NCBI GenBank assembly: GCA_041690995.1
Contig: JBEPVM010000044.1
Span: 1-14,922 of the forward strand
Source of the DNA: UBA4722 sp041690995
Lineage (GTDB): Bacteria > Pseudomonadota > Gammaproteobacteria > DSM-16500
DNA length: 14,922 bases
Direction: 5' to 3'
The position numbers were made by a program, and so were the translations under genes. Position 1 is the first letter of the stretch. Each line of letters begins with the position of its first letter. The notes under the pieces were generated by a model that worked only from the letters and a program-made list of their open reading frames with translations, made no database searches and was not told where the DNA came from. This document shows, piece after piece, positions 1 through 6,345 of the stretch.

Positions 1-2
1 GC

Positions 3-38
3 CTTCGCGGGAATGACAAGCTTTCGCGGGAATGACAC
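3..38. repeat. Two tandem half-copies of a dispersed CGCGGGAATGAC repeat
   Basis: The block TTCGCGGGAATGACA occurs twice within 36 bases, separated by a few bases. Its reverse complement begins GTCATTCCCGCGAA, which is one arm of a palindromic intergenic repeat common in many proteobacteria (the Neisseria dRS3 class has an ATTCCC-N8-GGGAAT core). Only the GGGAATGAC arm is visible, because the window starts here. It lies downstream of the acylphosphatase gene, in non-coding DNA. The repeat is seen directly; the family assignment is inference. Confidence 0.55.
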
Positions 39-59
39 AGCTAAATGAATATTCTCCCA

Positions 60-338
60 TTATTTGATAGAAAAAAAATTGTGTTCTTCCCATGGGGCTT
101 CTTCATAACTGACCGAATCCACTTTGGCTAATGCAGGGCCTTTTTTCAGCCAGGTATAAAACTGCATGACTTTTGTTTTTTCTCCTGAAGCCAGTACTTC
201 GACTCGCCCATCGGGTAGATTACGCGCCCATCCTGTGATACCCAGTGCTGCCGCTTGTTTTTGTGCAGAAGAACGGAACCATACGCCTTGGACGCGTCCC
301 GTGACAAAACAATGTATACTTAATTTAGATTCAATCAT
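60..338 (-). CDS. acyP: Acylphosphatase
   Basis: Small cytosolic enzyme (92 aa) that hydrolyses acyl phosphates such as acetyl phosphate or 1,3-bisphosphoglycerate to carboxylate and phosphate. The family signature is complete: GRVQGVWFR (residues 14-22, with R22 the phosphate-binding arginine) and GWARNLPDGRVEV (36-48, with N40 the catalytic asparagine). Length matches the usual 90-100 residues. A GTG three codons upstream (347) could extend the frame. The ATG at 338 is preferred because AAGAG lies 8 bases ahead of it, whereas that site overlaps the GTG region too closely. It is transcribed divergently from the acyltransferase at 402. Family identity is clear; the physiological substrate is unknown, as for most bacterial acylphosphatases. 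Confidence 0.93.
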   Translation of the reverse strand: MIESKLSIHCFVTGRVQGVWFRSSAQKQAAALGITGWARNLPDGRVEVLASGEKTKVMQFYTWLKKGPALAKVDSVSYEEAPWEEHNFFSIK

Positions 339-369
339 TTTATACACTCTTATTTTATATTTTTAGTAT

Positions 370-375
370 ATTATA
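370..375 (-). promoter_or_regulatory. Possible -10 box for acylphosphatase gene
   Basis: On the minus strand this is a perfect TATAAT, about 30 bases ahead of the acylphosphatase start. The best -35 candidate 16 bases upstream (TTATCT) matches consensus poorly, and the whole divergent intergenic region is very AT-rich, so a chance match is possible. Confidence 0.35.
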
Positions 376-401
376 AGAAAATTAAGAATATAGATAATTC
401 T

Positions 402-1328
402 ATGGAAAAAACAAAAAAAAATTTAGTATTTTTCAATTCACTTTATTGGCCATTGTATTGGCCTGCTTGGTGTGGATTAGGATTATTATGGCTTATTACA
501 CGGTTGCCTTATCATTGGCAGATCGCGATTGGAAGCCTGCTAGGAAAAATTTTATATCTTTTCCCGACTAAATTAAAACATATCACGGCTATTAATTTAA
601 AACTTTGTTTTCCAGAATTCACTAATGCACAACGTGAGCTACTCGCTCGAAAAAATTTTTCTTCGCTCGGTATTGGATTAATCGAAGCTGCAATGGCATG
701 GTGGTTGCCTGATGATAAAATTCACAGTTTATATAAAATAGATGGCTTGGAATATGCTGAAAAAGCTTTTGCAAAAGGTCGCGGAATTATTTTAATTGGG
801 CCGCATTTTACTTGTTTGGAACTAGTCGGTCGCTTAATTCGAAAGCATTATTCATTTGCCGTGATGTACCGTCCGCATAAAAAAGCGTTAATTTCATTTA
901 TTCATGAACGATTTCGAAAAAAACATTATGTGCATTACATTCCGCGTAATCGTATACGTGGATTATTGAAAGCGCTGAAAGACAACATGGCTATCTGGTA
1001 TGCTTATGATATTGACCCAGGTAAAAAACATAGCGTATTTGCCCCTTTTTTCGGTCTATCAACGGCTTCATTAACATCTGCGTCTCGTATCGTTCATCTT
1101 AGCAAGGCTGCTGTCATTCCTGTGAGTTTTTGCCGATGTGAAGACAATACTGGATATGACGTGATGCTATCGCCACCCTTGGAAAATTTTCCGTCCGACA
1201 ATCCAGTGATAGATGCAACGCGTTTAAATGCTATTTTAGAAGAAGCGATTCGTCATAAACCAGAGCAATATGTATGGCAATATAAGCGTTTCAAAACACG
1301 ACCAGCAGGGGAGAAGCGTTTTTATTAG
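402..1328 (+). CDS. lpxL: Lipid A late acyltransferase, LpxL/HtrB family
   Basis: Inner-membrane acyltransferase (308 aa; E. coli LpxL is 306) of the lysophospholipid acyltransferase-like superfamily. It transfers a secondary acyl chain from acyl-ACP onto Kdo-lipid A. The catalytic HX4(D/E) motif is H135-FTCL-E140 in the stretch GPHFTCLELVGR. The family blocks MYRPHKKALI (155-164) and DIDPGKKHSVFAPFFG (203-218) are also present. A hydrophobic N-terminal segment (about 15-33) would anchor it to the membrane. No strong ribosome site precedes the ATG, so the start rests on family length. It converges on hicB with only 5 bases between stop codons and no terminator. LpxM or LpxP are alternatives; LpxL fits best on motifs, but the acyl chain added cannot be told from sequence. 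Confidence 0.88.
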   Translation: MEKTKKNLVFFNSLYWPLYWPAWCGLGLLWLITRLPYHWQIAIGSLLGKILYLFPTKLKHITAINLKLCFPEFTNAQRELLARKNFSSLGIGLIEAAMAWWLPDDKIHSLYKIDGLEYAEKAFAKGRGIILIGPHFTCLELVGRLIRKHYSFAVMYRPHKKALISFIHERFRKKHYVHYIPRNRIRGLLKALKDNMAIWYAYDIDPGKKHSVFAPFFGLSTASLTSASRIVHLSKAAVIPVSFCRCEDNTGYDVMLSPPLENFPSDNPVIDATRLNAILEEAIRHKPEQYVWQYKRFKTRPAGEKRFY

Positions 1329-1333
1329 TTAAA

Positions 1334-1753
1334 TTAAATGCCTATTGATACAACTTCTATGGCTGCTTTTTGGAATAATTTAGAACGATCAATTCCTAGC
1401 TGACGCGCACGTGAATCTACGGCTTGAAGCAATGATTTAGGAAGAGAAATATTGATTCTGATAGCCTTATCTTCTTGTCTGGCTTGTACGCCGAATATAT
1501 CAGGATGAATCAGTGTTGCAAGCTCTGCTTTGTCTAAGTTTTTTAGGATTTTGGACATGTGCGATGGTTTAGGAAGTTTTTGCTTATCTTTAATCATTCC
1601 ATAAAGATGAAAAGACAAGCATTGCTCGGCATTTTTTATCGCATTTTCATAGTCGTCTCCCGCGCTGACTGCTCCAGATAAATCAGGAAAAAATACGCTA
1701 TACCCTTCTTTAGTAGGCTCTAAGACTGCTGGATAAGCTTTCACTTTAAGCAT
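1334..1753 (-). CDS. hicB: HicB-family antitoxin
   Basis: Antitoxin of a type II HicAB toxin-antitoxin pair (139 aa). Residues 5-60 form the HicB-like partial RNase H fold (YPAVLEPTKEGYSVFFPDLSG, then a block ending in CLSFHL). Residues 97-135 form a C-terminal ribbon-helix-helix DNA-binding segment (INISLPKSLLQAVDSRARQLG). HicB normally binds and masks the HicA mRNA interferase and represses its own operon. Its ATG lies inside the last codons of the upstream hicA frame (13-base overlap), the usual hicA-hicB arrangement. The HicA partner is broken here, so this antitoxin is an orphan. It could still act as a DNA-binding autorepressor or neutralise a related HicA elsewhere (inference). Confidence 0.9.
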   Translation of the reverse strand: MLKVKAYPAVLEPTKEGYSVFFPDLSGAVSAGDDYENAIKNAEQCLSFHLYGMIKDKQKLPKPSHMSKILKNLDKAELATLIHPDIFGVQARQEDKAIRINISLPKSLLQAVDSRARQLGIDRSKLFQKAAIEVVSIGI

Positions 1754-1871
1754 TTTTCAAACTCCTTCAGCGTTAAACCCGCTTGTTTTATAATAGATTT
1801 AATCGTCTTAATTCCCAATTATTTTTTTGAATAACGCGAATAATATCGCGAGATGTAATGTTCCAGTTCAT
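1741..1871 (-). pseudogene. hicA: hicA toxin pseudogene, catalytic middle deleted
   Basis: Two reading frames together reproduce both ends of a HicA mRNA interferase. From the ATG at 1871 the frame reads MNWNITSRDIIRVIQKNNWE and then LRR, the HicA N-terminal helix and turn, and runs into a stop at 1788. A second frame, open across the junction, reads TIKSIIKQAGLTLKEFEKC and ends at 1741, which is the HicA C-terminal helix that normally precedes hicB. The central block of HicA, which contains the G-S/G-H catalytic histidine and the VPxH strand (roughly 25-30 residues), is missing, and the join is out of frame. The total is only 131 bases against about 180-200 for an intact gene. No product with toxin activity can be made from it. 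Confidence 0.75.
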
Positions 1872-1878
1872 AAGGATT

Positions 1879-1906
1879 AGTTTACACACTTTTTTTGTGT
1901 ATTCAA
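1879..1906 (-). promoter_or_regulatory. Putative hicAB promoter with dyad in the spacer
   Basis: On the minus strand TTGAAT (1906-1901) and TAAACT (1884-1879) are separated by 16 bases. Each matches the sigma-70 consensus at 4 of 6 positions. The spacer carries a dyad, TACAC and GTGTA (1901-1897 and 1887-1883), around an A-rich centre. That placement suits an autorepressor operator such as one for HicB. Transcription would start next to the ATG at 1871, implying a nearly leaderless hicA message. This is predicted from sequence only. Confidence 0.4.
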
Positions 1907-1944
1907 TTATTTTTTAGAAGAATCTATTTGCATAAACCAAACAC

Positions 1945-1973
1945 TTCTGCTTTGATTTCTAAAGCAGTATACT
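1945..1973 (+). promoter_or_regulatory. Promoter of FMN reductase gene with 7-bp dyad
   Basis: TATACT (1968-1973) is a good -10 box 27 bases ahead of the start codon. The -35 position 17 bases upstream (TTCTGC) is weak. Between them lies a perfect inverted repeat, CTGCTTT (1947-1953) and AAAGCAG (1961-1967) with a 7-base loop, ending directly at the -10. The same layout recurs before gcvH at 2565-2593. The weak -35 with a dyad suggests control by a regulator (inference). Confidence 0.5.
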
Positions 1974-2000
1974 GATTCTTCAACAGTAAGGAGAGCTTTC

Positions 2001-2555
2001 ATGTTGCAAGTCGCTGTGATCGTGGGGAGTTTACGCAAAGATTCATTTAATCGAAAATTGGCTTATGCGTTGGACAAGCTTAAACATCCTAAATTACAGT
2101 TTTCTTATATTAAAATAGATACTATTCCGCTTTATAATCAGGATTTTGATAATAATTTACCTGCCTCGGTGATCAAGTTTAAGGAAGACATTGCCAGTGC
2201 AGATGCCGTTTTATTCGTGACGCCTGAATATAACCGTTCTATTCCTGGCGTATTAAAAAATGTCATTGATTGGGGTACAAGGCCGTATGGCCAGAATGTG
2301 TGGGCGGGAAAACAGATGGCTATTATAGGAACGAGTCCAGGTGTTATTGGGACTGCGGTTGCACAATCTCATCTGCGTAGCATCATGGTCGCACTGAATG
2401 CCATTGTGTTTGGCCAACCTGAAATTTATCTGGTTTATAAAGAAGGGATGATTGATGAAAATTTTATTGTCCCTGAAGAAAATACACGGAATTTTCTGCA
2501 AAAATTCCTCGATCAATTTTCGGCAGGAATTGAAAAATATAAACCAGGTCACTAA
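2001..2555 (+). CDS. NAD(P)H-dependent FMN reductase (ChrR/YieF-like)
   Basis: Cytosolic flavodoxin-fold oxidoreductase of the NADPH-dependent FMN reductase family (184 aa; E. coli ChrR/YieF is 188). These enzymes use NAD(P)H and bound FMN to reduce quinones, chromate or other acceptors. The N-terminal GSLRKDSFNRKLA (about residues 9-21) is the FMN phosphate-binding loop. PEYNRSIPGVLKNVIDW (75-91) is the family's flavin-contact signature, and GTSPGVIGTAVAQ (110-122) is the third conserved block. AAGGAG sits 7 bases ahead of the ATG. It is followed by gcvH in the same direction, but gcvH has its own promoter-like element, so the two are probably separate units. The family is certain; the natural substrate is not. 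Confidence 0.92.
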   Translation: MLQVAVIVGSLRKDSFNRKLAYALDKLKHPKLQFSYIKIDTIPLYNQDFDNNLPASVIKFKEDIASADAVLFVTPEYNRSIPGVLKNVIDWGTRPYGQNVWAGKQMAIIGTSPGVIGTAVAQSHLRSIMVALNAIVFGQPEIYLVYKEGMIDENFIVPEENTRNFLQKFLDQFSAGIEKYKPGH

Positions 2556-2564
2556 CGTTCGCGC

Positions 2565-2593
2565 TTCTGTTTTTATTTTTAAAACGCTATACT
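2565..2593 (+). promoter_or_regulatory. Promoter of gcvH, near-copy of the 1945-1973 element
   Basis: TATACT (2588-2593) lies 33 bases ahead of the gcvH ATG, with TTCTGT at the -35 position after a 17-base spacer. From CTTCTG to TATACT (30 bases) it agrees with the upstream gene's promoter at about 24 positions. It also has a dyad in the same place, GTTTT (2569-2573) and AAAAC (2581-2585) with a 7-base loop. Confidence 0.5.
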
Positions 2594-2626
2594 CTTTTCT
2601 GAGAATAAAAGCATGGGTATTGAAAA

Positions 2627-3016
2627 ATGAATAGTGTGCCAAAATCGCTGCAATATTCAAAAACACATGAATGGGTACGCCAGGATGATGATGTGCTTAC
2701 AGTGGGCATTACCGACCACGCCCAAACCATGTTAGGTGATTTGGTGTATGTCGAGCTACCAGAACCCGAAAGTAATGTGGAACTTGGTCAAGAGTGCGCC
2801 GTGCTTGAGTCGGTTAAAGCAGCCGCAGATATTTATTCTCCTGTCTCAGGCGAAGTGATTGAGATTAATGAAGCGCTCTTTGATACGCCGCAACTCATTA
2901 ATGAAGATCCGTATGGGAAAGGTTGGCTATTTCGAGTGCGTCCTTTTGAAGGTGATGTGTTTCATTTATTAAATGCCGATCAATATGCTAAACAATTAGC
3001 ATCAGAAGCGCATTAG
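2627..3016 (+). CDS. gcvH: Glycine cleavage system H protein
   Basis: Lipoyl-carrier protein (129 aa, the usual size) that shuttles the aminomethyl group from GcvP to GcvT and is reoxidised by dihydrolipoyl dehydrogenase. The lipoyl domain is complete: THEWVR near the N-terminus (13-18), GITDHAQTMLGD (27-38), then ESVKAAADIYSPVSGEV (61-77), where K64 is the lipoylation site. The C-terminal GWLFRVRP is also typical. The ribosome site is weak (GGG about 9 bases ahead). gcvT and gcvP are not adjacent, unlike the enterobacterial gcvTHP operon. The next gene starts 10 bases downstream, so the two are probably co-transcribed. LpdA encoded at 7668-9086 is the likely E3 partner. Confidence 0.95.
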   Translation: MNSVPKSLQYSKTHEWVRQDDDVLTVGITDHAQTMLGDLVYVELPEPESNVELGQECAVLESVKAAADIYSPVSGEVIEINEALFDTPQLINEDPYGKGWLFRVRPFEGDVFHLLNADQYAKQLASEAH

Positions 3017-3026
3017 AGGAAATAAG

Positions 3027-4094
3027 ATGCGAATAGAAAGGATAGTTTTTGTTATCGTGCTTATAACCAGTCTTCTTCTTATTATTGCTCGCTGCGCTTT
3101 GCCGAGCATGCTGCATTATTTTGTAGAGAAAAAATTAAATGAAATACCCGGATATAAAACTAAAATTGAATCTGTTACTGTGCATTTATACCGAGGAAGT
3201 TATCAAATTAATAATGTGAGACTTTTCAAGATAACTGCCAATTTGCCAGTGCCCTTTTTCTCTGCTGACGTTGTGGATTTTCAAGTTCAATGGAAAGCGC
3301 TTTTACAGGGCCGTTTAGTGGCACAAGTCAAGCTTATACATCCTGTTATCCATTTTGTCATAGATCCTAAAGGGAAAAATGAACAACTGACTATTGACGA
3401 TCATTGGCGAGCGGTAGTTACTCAATTATTCCCTTTGCCTTTTAATCATCTTACTGTTTTAAAGGGTGAAGTACATTTTGAGTCTTATAACAGCAAGCCG
3501 CCTTTTGAGTTGCACATTCAAAAAATTACGGCAACTTTAGATAATTTAAATAAAGTCAGTGGCGTTTCTAACAGTTTATTTGCTTACTTAAAAGCGGAAG
3601 GAACAGCAATGGACACCGCTACTATCACATTCAATATGCAATTTAATCCTTTCGCCCTACAACCTGCTTTCTTATTAAAAGCCTCGTTAGATAATATGAA
3701 CATTCAAAAGGCTAATCATTTTTTGCAGCATTATACTAAAATAAAAGTGACTGGCGGCCTGTTTAGCTTATATATAGAAGCTGCTGCGGCTAAAGGAAAA
3801 ATTAAAGGGTATGCTAAACCTTTATTTAAAAAATTAGAAATTATCAACCCAGATAAAAAAGCTTCTCCTATTGAGTATCTTTATAAAGAAGCAGTTCAAT
3901 TAATTGTAAAAGTCTTGGAAAATCCTAAACATAAAACAGTTGCTACCAAAGTCAAGATCGCGGGAAATATTAACCATCCTAACACTAGTTTATTTTCTAT
4001 CATTGGGTATTTATTGAAGCATGCATTTATTCAAGCGTTGTTACCAGGAATTGACCATTCCATACAAATGAAGGATGTGATGGTAGATAGGTAA
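3027..4094 (+). CDS. AsmA/DUF748-like membrane-anchored envelope protein
   Basis: Protein of 355 aa with one N-terminal membrane segment (about residues 6-24) and a long beta-rich remainder predicted to face the periplasm. The pattern after the anchor, a Y-x-T-x-I-x-S-V-T-V-H-L-Y-R-G-S-Y-x-I run (about 43-61), then strands around DVVDFQVQWKALLQGRLVAQ and repeated hydrophobic alternation, is that of DUF748/AsmA-like proteins. Some of these are implicated in lipid transport or envelope homeostasis. It is shorter than most DUF748 proteins. AGAGGAA ahead of the ATG overlaps the gcvH stop codon, and the 10-base gap indicates an operon with gcvH. A functional link to glycine cleavage is not evident. 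The family call is by pattern and moderately secure; the function is unknown. Confidence 0.65.
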   Translation: MRIERIVFVIVLITSLLLIIARCALPSMLHYFVEKKLNEIPGYKTKIESVTVHLYRGSYQINNVRLFKITANLPVPFFSADVVDFQVQWKALLQGRLVAQVKLIHPVIHFVIDPKGKNEQLTIDDHWRAVVTQLFPLPFNHLTVLKGEVHFESYNSKPPFELHIQKITATLDNLNKVSGVSNSLFAYLKAEGTAMDTATITFNMQFNPFALQPAFLLKASLDNMNIQKANHFLQHYTKIKVTGGLFSLYIEAAAAKGKIKGYAKPLFKKLEIINPDKKASPIEYLYKEAVQLIVKVLENPKHKTVATKVKIAGNINHPNTSLFSIIGYLLKHAFIQALLPGIDHSIQMKDVMVDR

Positions 4095-4117
4095 GCTTTA
4101 AGGCTCGTCTGCTTACC
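4090..4117 (+). terminator. Possible weak terminator hairpin
   Basis: GGTAAGC (4090-4096) and GCTTACC (4111-4117) form a 7-bp perfect stem with a 14-base loop. The stem includes the TAA stop of the AsmA-like gene. Only scattered Ts follow, so it is not a canonical intrinsic terminator. Confidence 0.3.
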
Positions 4118-4163
4118 CTACTTTAATAATTTTCAAAGTGCTGAGAGTCATAAGCTTGCTTGG

Positions 4164-4238
4164 TAGTTCGCGATAGTTCGCAATAGTTCGCGAATAGTTC
4201 GCGAATAGTTCGCGAATAGTTCGCGAATAGTTCGCGAA
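4164..4238. repeat. Tandem array of TAGTTCGCGAA (7 units)
   Basis: Five perfect 11-base copies of TAGTTCGCGAA (4184-4238) are preceded by two 10-base variants, TAGTTCGCGA and TAGTTCGCAA. Each full unit contains the 8-bp palindrome TTCGCGAA, so palindromes recur about once per helical turn. The array lies between two convergent stop codons, 4 bases from the stop of the AlbA_2 gene. Because 11 is not a multiple of 3, all frames cycle through the same 33 bases. The plus strand meets TAG every 11 codons, while the minus strand is open in all frames and reads FANYSRTIREL. It is not a CRISPR array, since there are no spacers. Confidence 0.92.
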
Positions 4239-4242
4239 TCTC

Positions 4243-5673
4243 TCATTTAATATTCTGGTCTTTTAAAACCCAGGTAGAGTTTTTTCCTGATCTCTTAACT
4301 AATATAAGGCCTTGTTCTTTAAGGTATTTTAAGTCTTTTTGGAGCATGCGCTGGGAAGGAGGATGAGATAACTCCGCTATAATCTGTTGAATACTAGCGC
4401 CCTCGCAGTGTTTATTAATAATTTCCAGGATCACCTCTCGTCTTACCTTTACTAAAGGACGGTTATTAGCAATTGGCTTTGCGCCAATGGGTTCTTTAAA
4501 CCTAAATGTTACGGATACCCCGCTAGAATATTCAGTAAACTCAGGTTCTGGCACATTATCTGCGCGACAATCAGCAATCATTTTGTTTGTTCCACTCCCC
4601 CATTTCTCAAAAAATTTCCGCGTATATAACACATTTGCAATTAATTTATTGCGTGGAAACGAGCCATGTGTTTTTTTCAAATCATCCAGTTTTAATTGTG
4701 GCGGCAAGGTGCCATTATTCCAGACTTCAAGTCTGTCATCAAAAATAGCTAAAGACATTGAAGCATTGCGGACGCTATAGTCGCGGTGGCACACTGCATT
4801 AATCATAGCTTCGCGTACTGCCATTACAGGCAGCGCAGGTTTGTCAATTCGTTCAAATTGGTTAGTCTGAAAAAAACTGGCAATGGGTAAATGTCGCCTC
4901 ATGAAATGATCGGTTTCTGTAAGCATCTTGAATATGTTTCCATAGATTTGCTGATTATCCATAAAATTTCCAGTAATAGTTGTACCAATGAAACGACCCA
5001 TTTTTAACATGCACTGTGCATAGGCTGGAAAAACTTCTTTGGCAAATAACATCATTGCTGCATTGGTTACTTTTCCTTGATCCAACAATTTTAATCTCAC
5101 TAAAGCATCTTCAATAGTGTCTCTGGTCGCTTCTGGCGGCAAGCGATTGACATTTACCCCATCCTGAATCGTGCGGCGAATTTCATTATGGTCTAAAGAA
5201 TTAATATCGTATCCTACAGCCAAAAATTCTTCCCACGAATGATTAAGTTGTCCACGTTTCACCAGCAACTGTTCGTAATGATGCTGTGACATTTTGCTGG
5301 TTGTCGATTGATTACGATAGAAAGCTCTTCCGTCATACGTATAAGGTACATGAGTACCAGCAGCGACTTGAATCGCAATAATGTGCTTATTTTCTTTGAC
5401 AGAAATATACTGAATATGGACTTCTGCCTGTGCAGAAGGCTCTATTTTATTTAATTCTCTTGCAAGCTCCTGACGTGTAGCATCAGCTATATCTTGTCCA
5501 ACCATTTGGCCTTTGTTAGTAACACCTACCAGGACAGCACCGCCTTCTTCATTTAAAAAAGCACAGACGGTTTCAAATATAGCAGACAATTGTCCTGTTG
5601 TTTTTTTAAATTCAAGTGTATGTGATTCACCTTGCTTAACCAGTTTTTCCAGCGATTTGATGTTAAGTTTCAT
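4243..5673 (-). CDS. AlbA_2/Schlafen-domain ATP-binding regulator
   Basis: Protein of 476 aa in the group often annotated as putative DNA-binding or RecG-like transcriptional regulators; it is not a helicase. Domains in order: AlbA_2 (Schlafen) nucleic-acid-binding domain (about 10-130, starting ESHTLEFKKT and including GGAVLVGVTNKG); a linker; a GHKL/HATPase_c_4 domain (about 280-380, with REAMINAVCHRDYS carrying the N-box E and N, and a KWGSGTNKMIADCR glycine motif); and a C-terminal winged helix (about 410-470). AGGAA lies about 8 bases ahead of the ATG, and a strong promoter is present at 5725-5698. The TGA stop is followed in the same frame by 39 further open codons running through the 11-bp array. 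Such genes are common in mobile or defence-rich regions. Target and role are unknown. Confidence 0.85.
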   Translation of the reverse strand: MKLNIKSLEKLVKQGESHTLEFKKTTGQLSAIFETVCAFLNEEGGAVLVGVTNKGQMVGQDIADATRQELARELNKIEPSAQAEVHIQYISVKENKHIIAIQVAAGTHVPYTYDGRAFYRNQSTTSKMSQHHYEQLLVKRGQLNHSWEEFLAVGYDINSLDHNEIRRTIQDGVNVNRLPPEATRDTIEDALVRLKLLDQGKVTNAAMMLFAKEVFPAYAQCMLKMGRFIGTTITGNFMDNQQIYGNIFKMLTETDHFMRRHLPIASFFQTNQFERIDKPALPVMAVREAMINAVCHRDYSVRNASMSLAIFDDRLEVWNNGTLPPQLKLDDLKKTHGSFPRNKLIANVLYTRKFFEKWGSGTNKMIADCRADNVPEPEFTEYSSGVSVTFRFKEPIGAKPIANNRPLVKVRREVILEIINKHCEGASIQQIIAELSHPPSQRMLQKDLKYLKEQGLILVKRSGKNSTWVLKDQNIK

Positions 5674-5697
5674 TTTACTATTCCTATTAATTTTGCC

Positions 5698-5725
5698 ATT
5701 ATATCGGCTTTATTTTCTGGTGCAA
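5698..5725 (-). promoter_or_regulatory. Sigma-70 promoter of the AlbA_2 gene
   Basis: On the minus strand TTGCAC (5725-5720), a 16-base spacer and a perfect TATAAT (5703-5698) precede the start codon by 24 bases. Just upstream is the 8-bp palindrome GTACGTAC (5727-5734), and further out another, CACCGGTG (5762-5769). Either could be an operator in this divergent region, which is speculative. Confidence 0.6.
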
Positions 5726-5856
5726 AGTACGTACAGCATAATGTTTCAGTGATCTTATCATCACCGGTGGCAAAATTGTTACGATTAAATAAGTTGAAGT
5801 GATTGGCTTGAGAGATTAAAGTTCATCAACTAATTAATAATTTAAAAAGGTGAGAA

Positions 5857-6345
5857 ATGAAAAAAGAATTAATCAACAAACCCGAAATCAAATTAATTGG
5901 GTTAGCAGTAAGAACAAATAACAAAAATGAGATGGATCCAAAAACCTCTAAAATTGGAGGATTGGCAGGCCAATTTTGGAGTCAAAATATAGCAAGCAAA
6001 ATACCTCATCGAAAAAACCTTGGTGTAACTCTATCTGTTTACACGGAGTATGACAGTGATGAACACGATGATTACACGTATTTTATTGGCGAAGAGGTTA
6101 GCTCATTTGAGAATATAGACTCTGAATTGCGGAAATTAACAATACCAGCAGCGAAATATCAAAAATTTACTACGCCAATAGGGAAAATGCCTGAAGTGGT
6201 TATTAACGGCTGGCAGAAAATTTGGAAAATGTCAGCAAGTGATTTTGAAGGTGATAGAGCTTACATAGCGGATTTTGAAGTTTATGATCAACGTGCACTT
6301 GATCCTGCTAATACGAGTGTGGATATTTATATTGGAATTAAATAA
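5857..6345 (+). CDS. GyrI-like/Cass2-type effector-binding protein
   Basis: Stand-alone small-molecule-binding domain (162 aa) of the GyrI-like superfamily, as found at the C-terminus of AraC/MerR multidrug regulators and in the integron-associated protein Cass2. No DNA-binding domain is present. The opening KPEIKLIGLAVRTNN, the central LGVTLSVYTEYDSDEHDDYTYFIGEEV and the block TIPAAKYQKFTTPIG (a conserved P-x-x-x-Y-x-x-F pattern) followed by INGWQKIW support the fold. The final VDIYIGIK strand is also typical. AAGGTGAG precedes the ATG. Divergent from the AlbA_2 gene across 183 bases. Its stop codon overlaps the start of a dehydrogenase relic (TAATG), suggesting an ancestral two-gene operon. 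The ligand is unknown. Confidence 0.8.
   Translation: MKKELINKPEIKLIGLAVRTNNKNEMDPKTSKIGGLAGQFWSQNIASKIPHRKNLGVTLSVYTEYDSDEHDDYTYFIGEEVSSFENIDSELRKLTIPAAKYQKFTTPIGKMPEVVINGWQKIWKMSASDFEGDRAYIADFEVYDQRALDPANTSVDIYIGIK

Noticed and set aside
2253..2666. 137-aa ORF on the minus strand
   Set aside because: It is antisense to the FMN reductase and runs into gcvH; its composition is unnatural and it has no family resemblance. It is a shadow of the real genes.
4164..4238. CRISPR array
   Set aside because: Units are directly tandem with no spacers and are only 10-11 bases long.
4243..5673. RecG helicase
   Set aside because: The ORF has an AlbA_2 domain and a GHKL ATPase with no Walker A/DEAD helicase motifs; the RecG label is a common misannotation for this family.
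5831..5836. -10 box for the GyrI-like gene (TTGAGA at 5808, 17-base spacer, TAATTA)
   Set aside because: The -10 matches consensus poorly and the region is AT-rich, so it is not better than chance.
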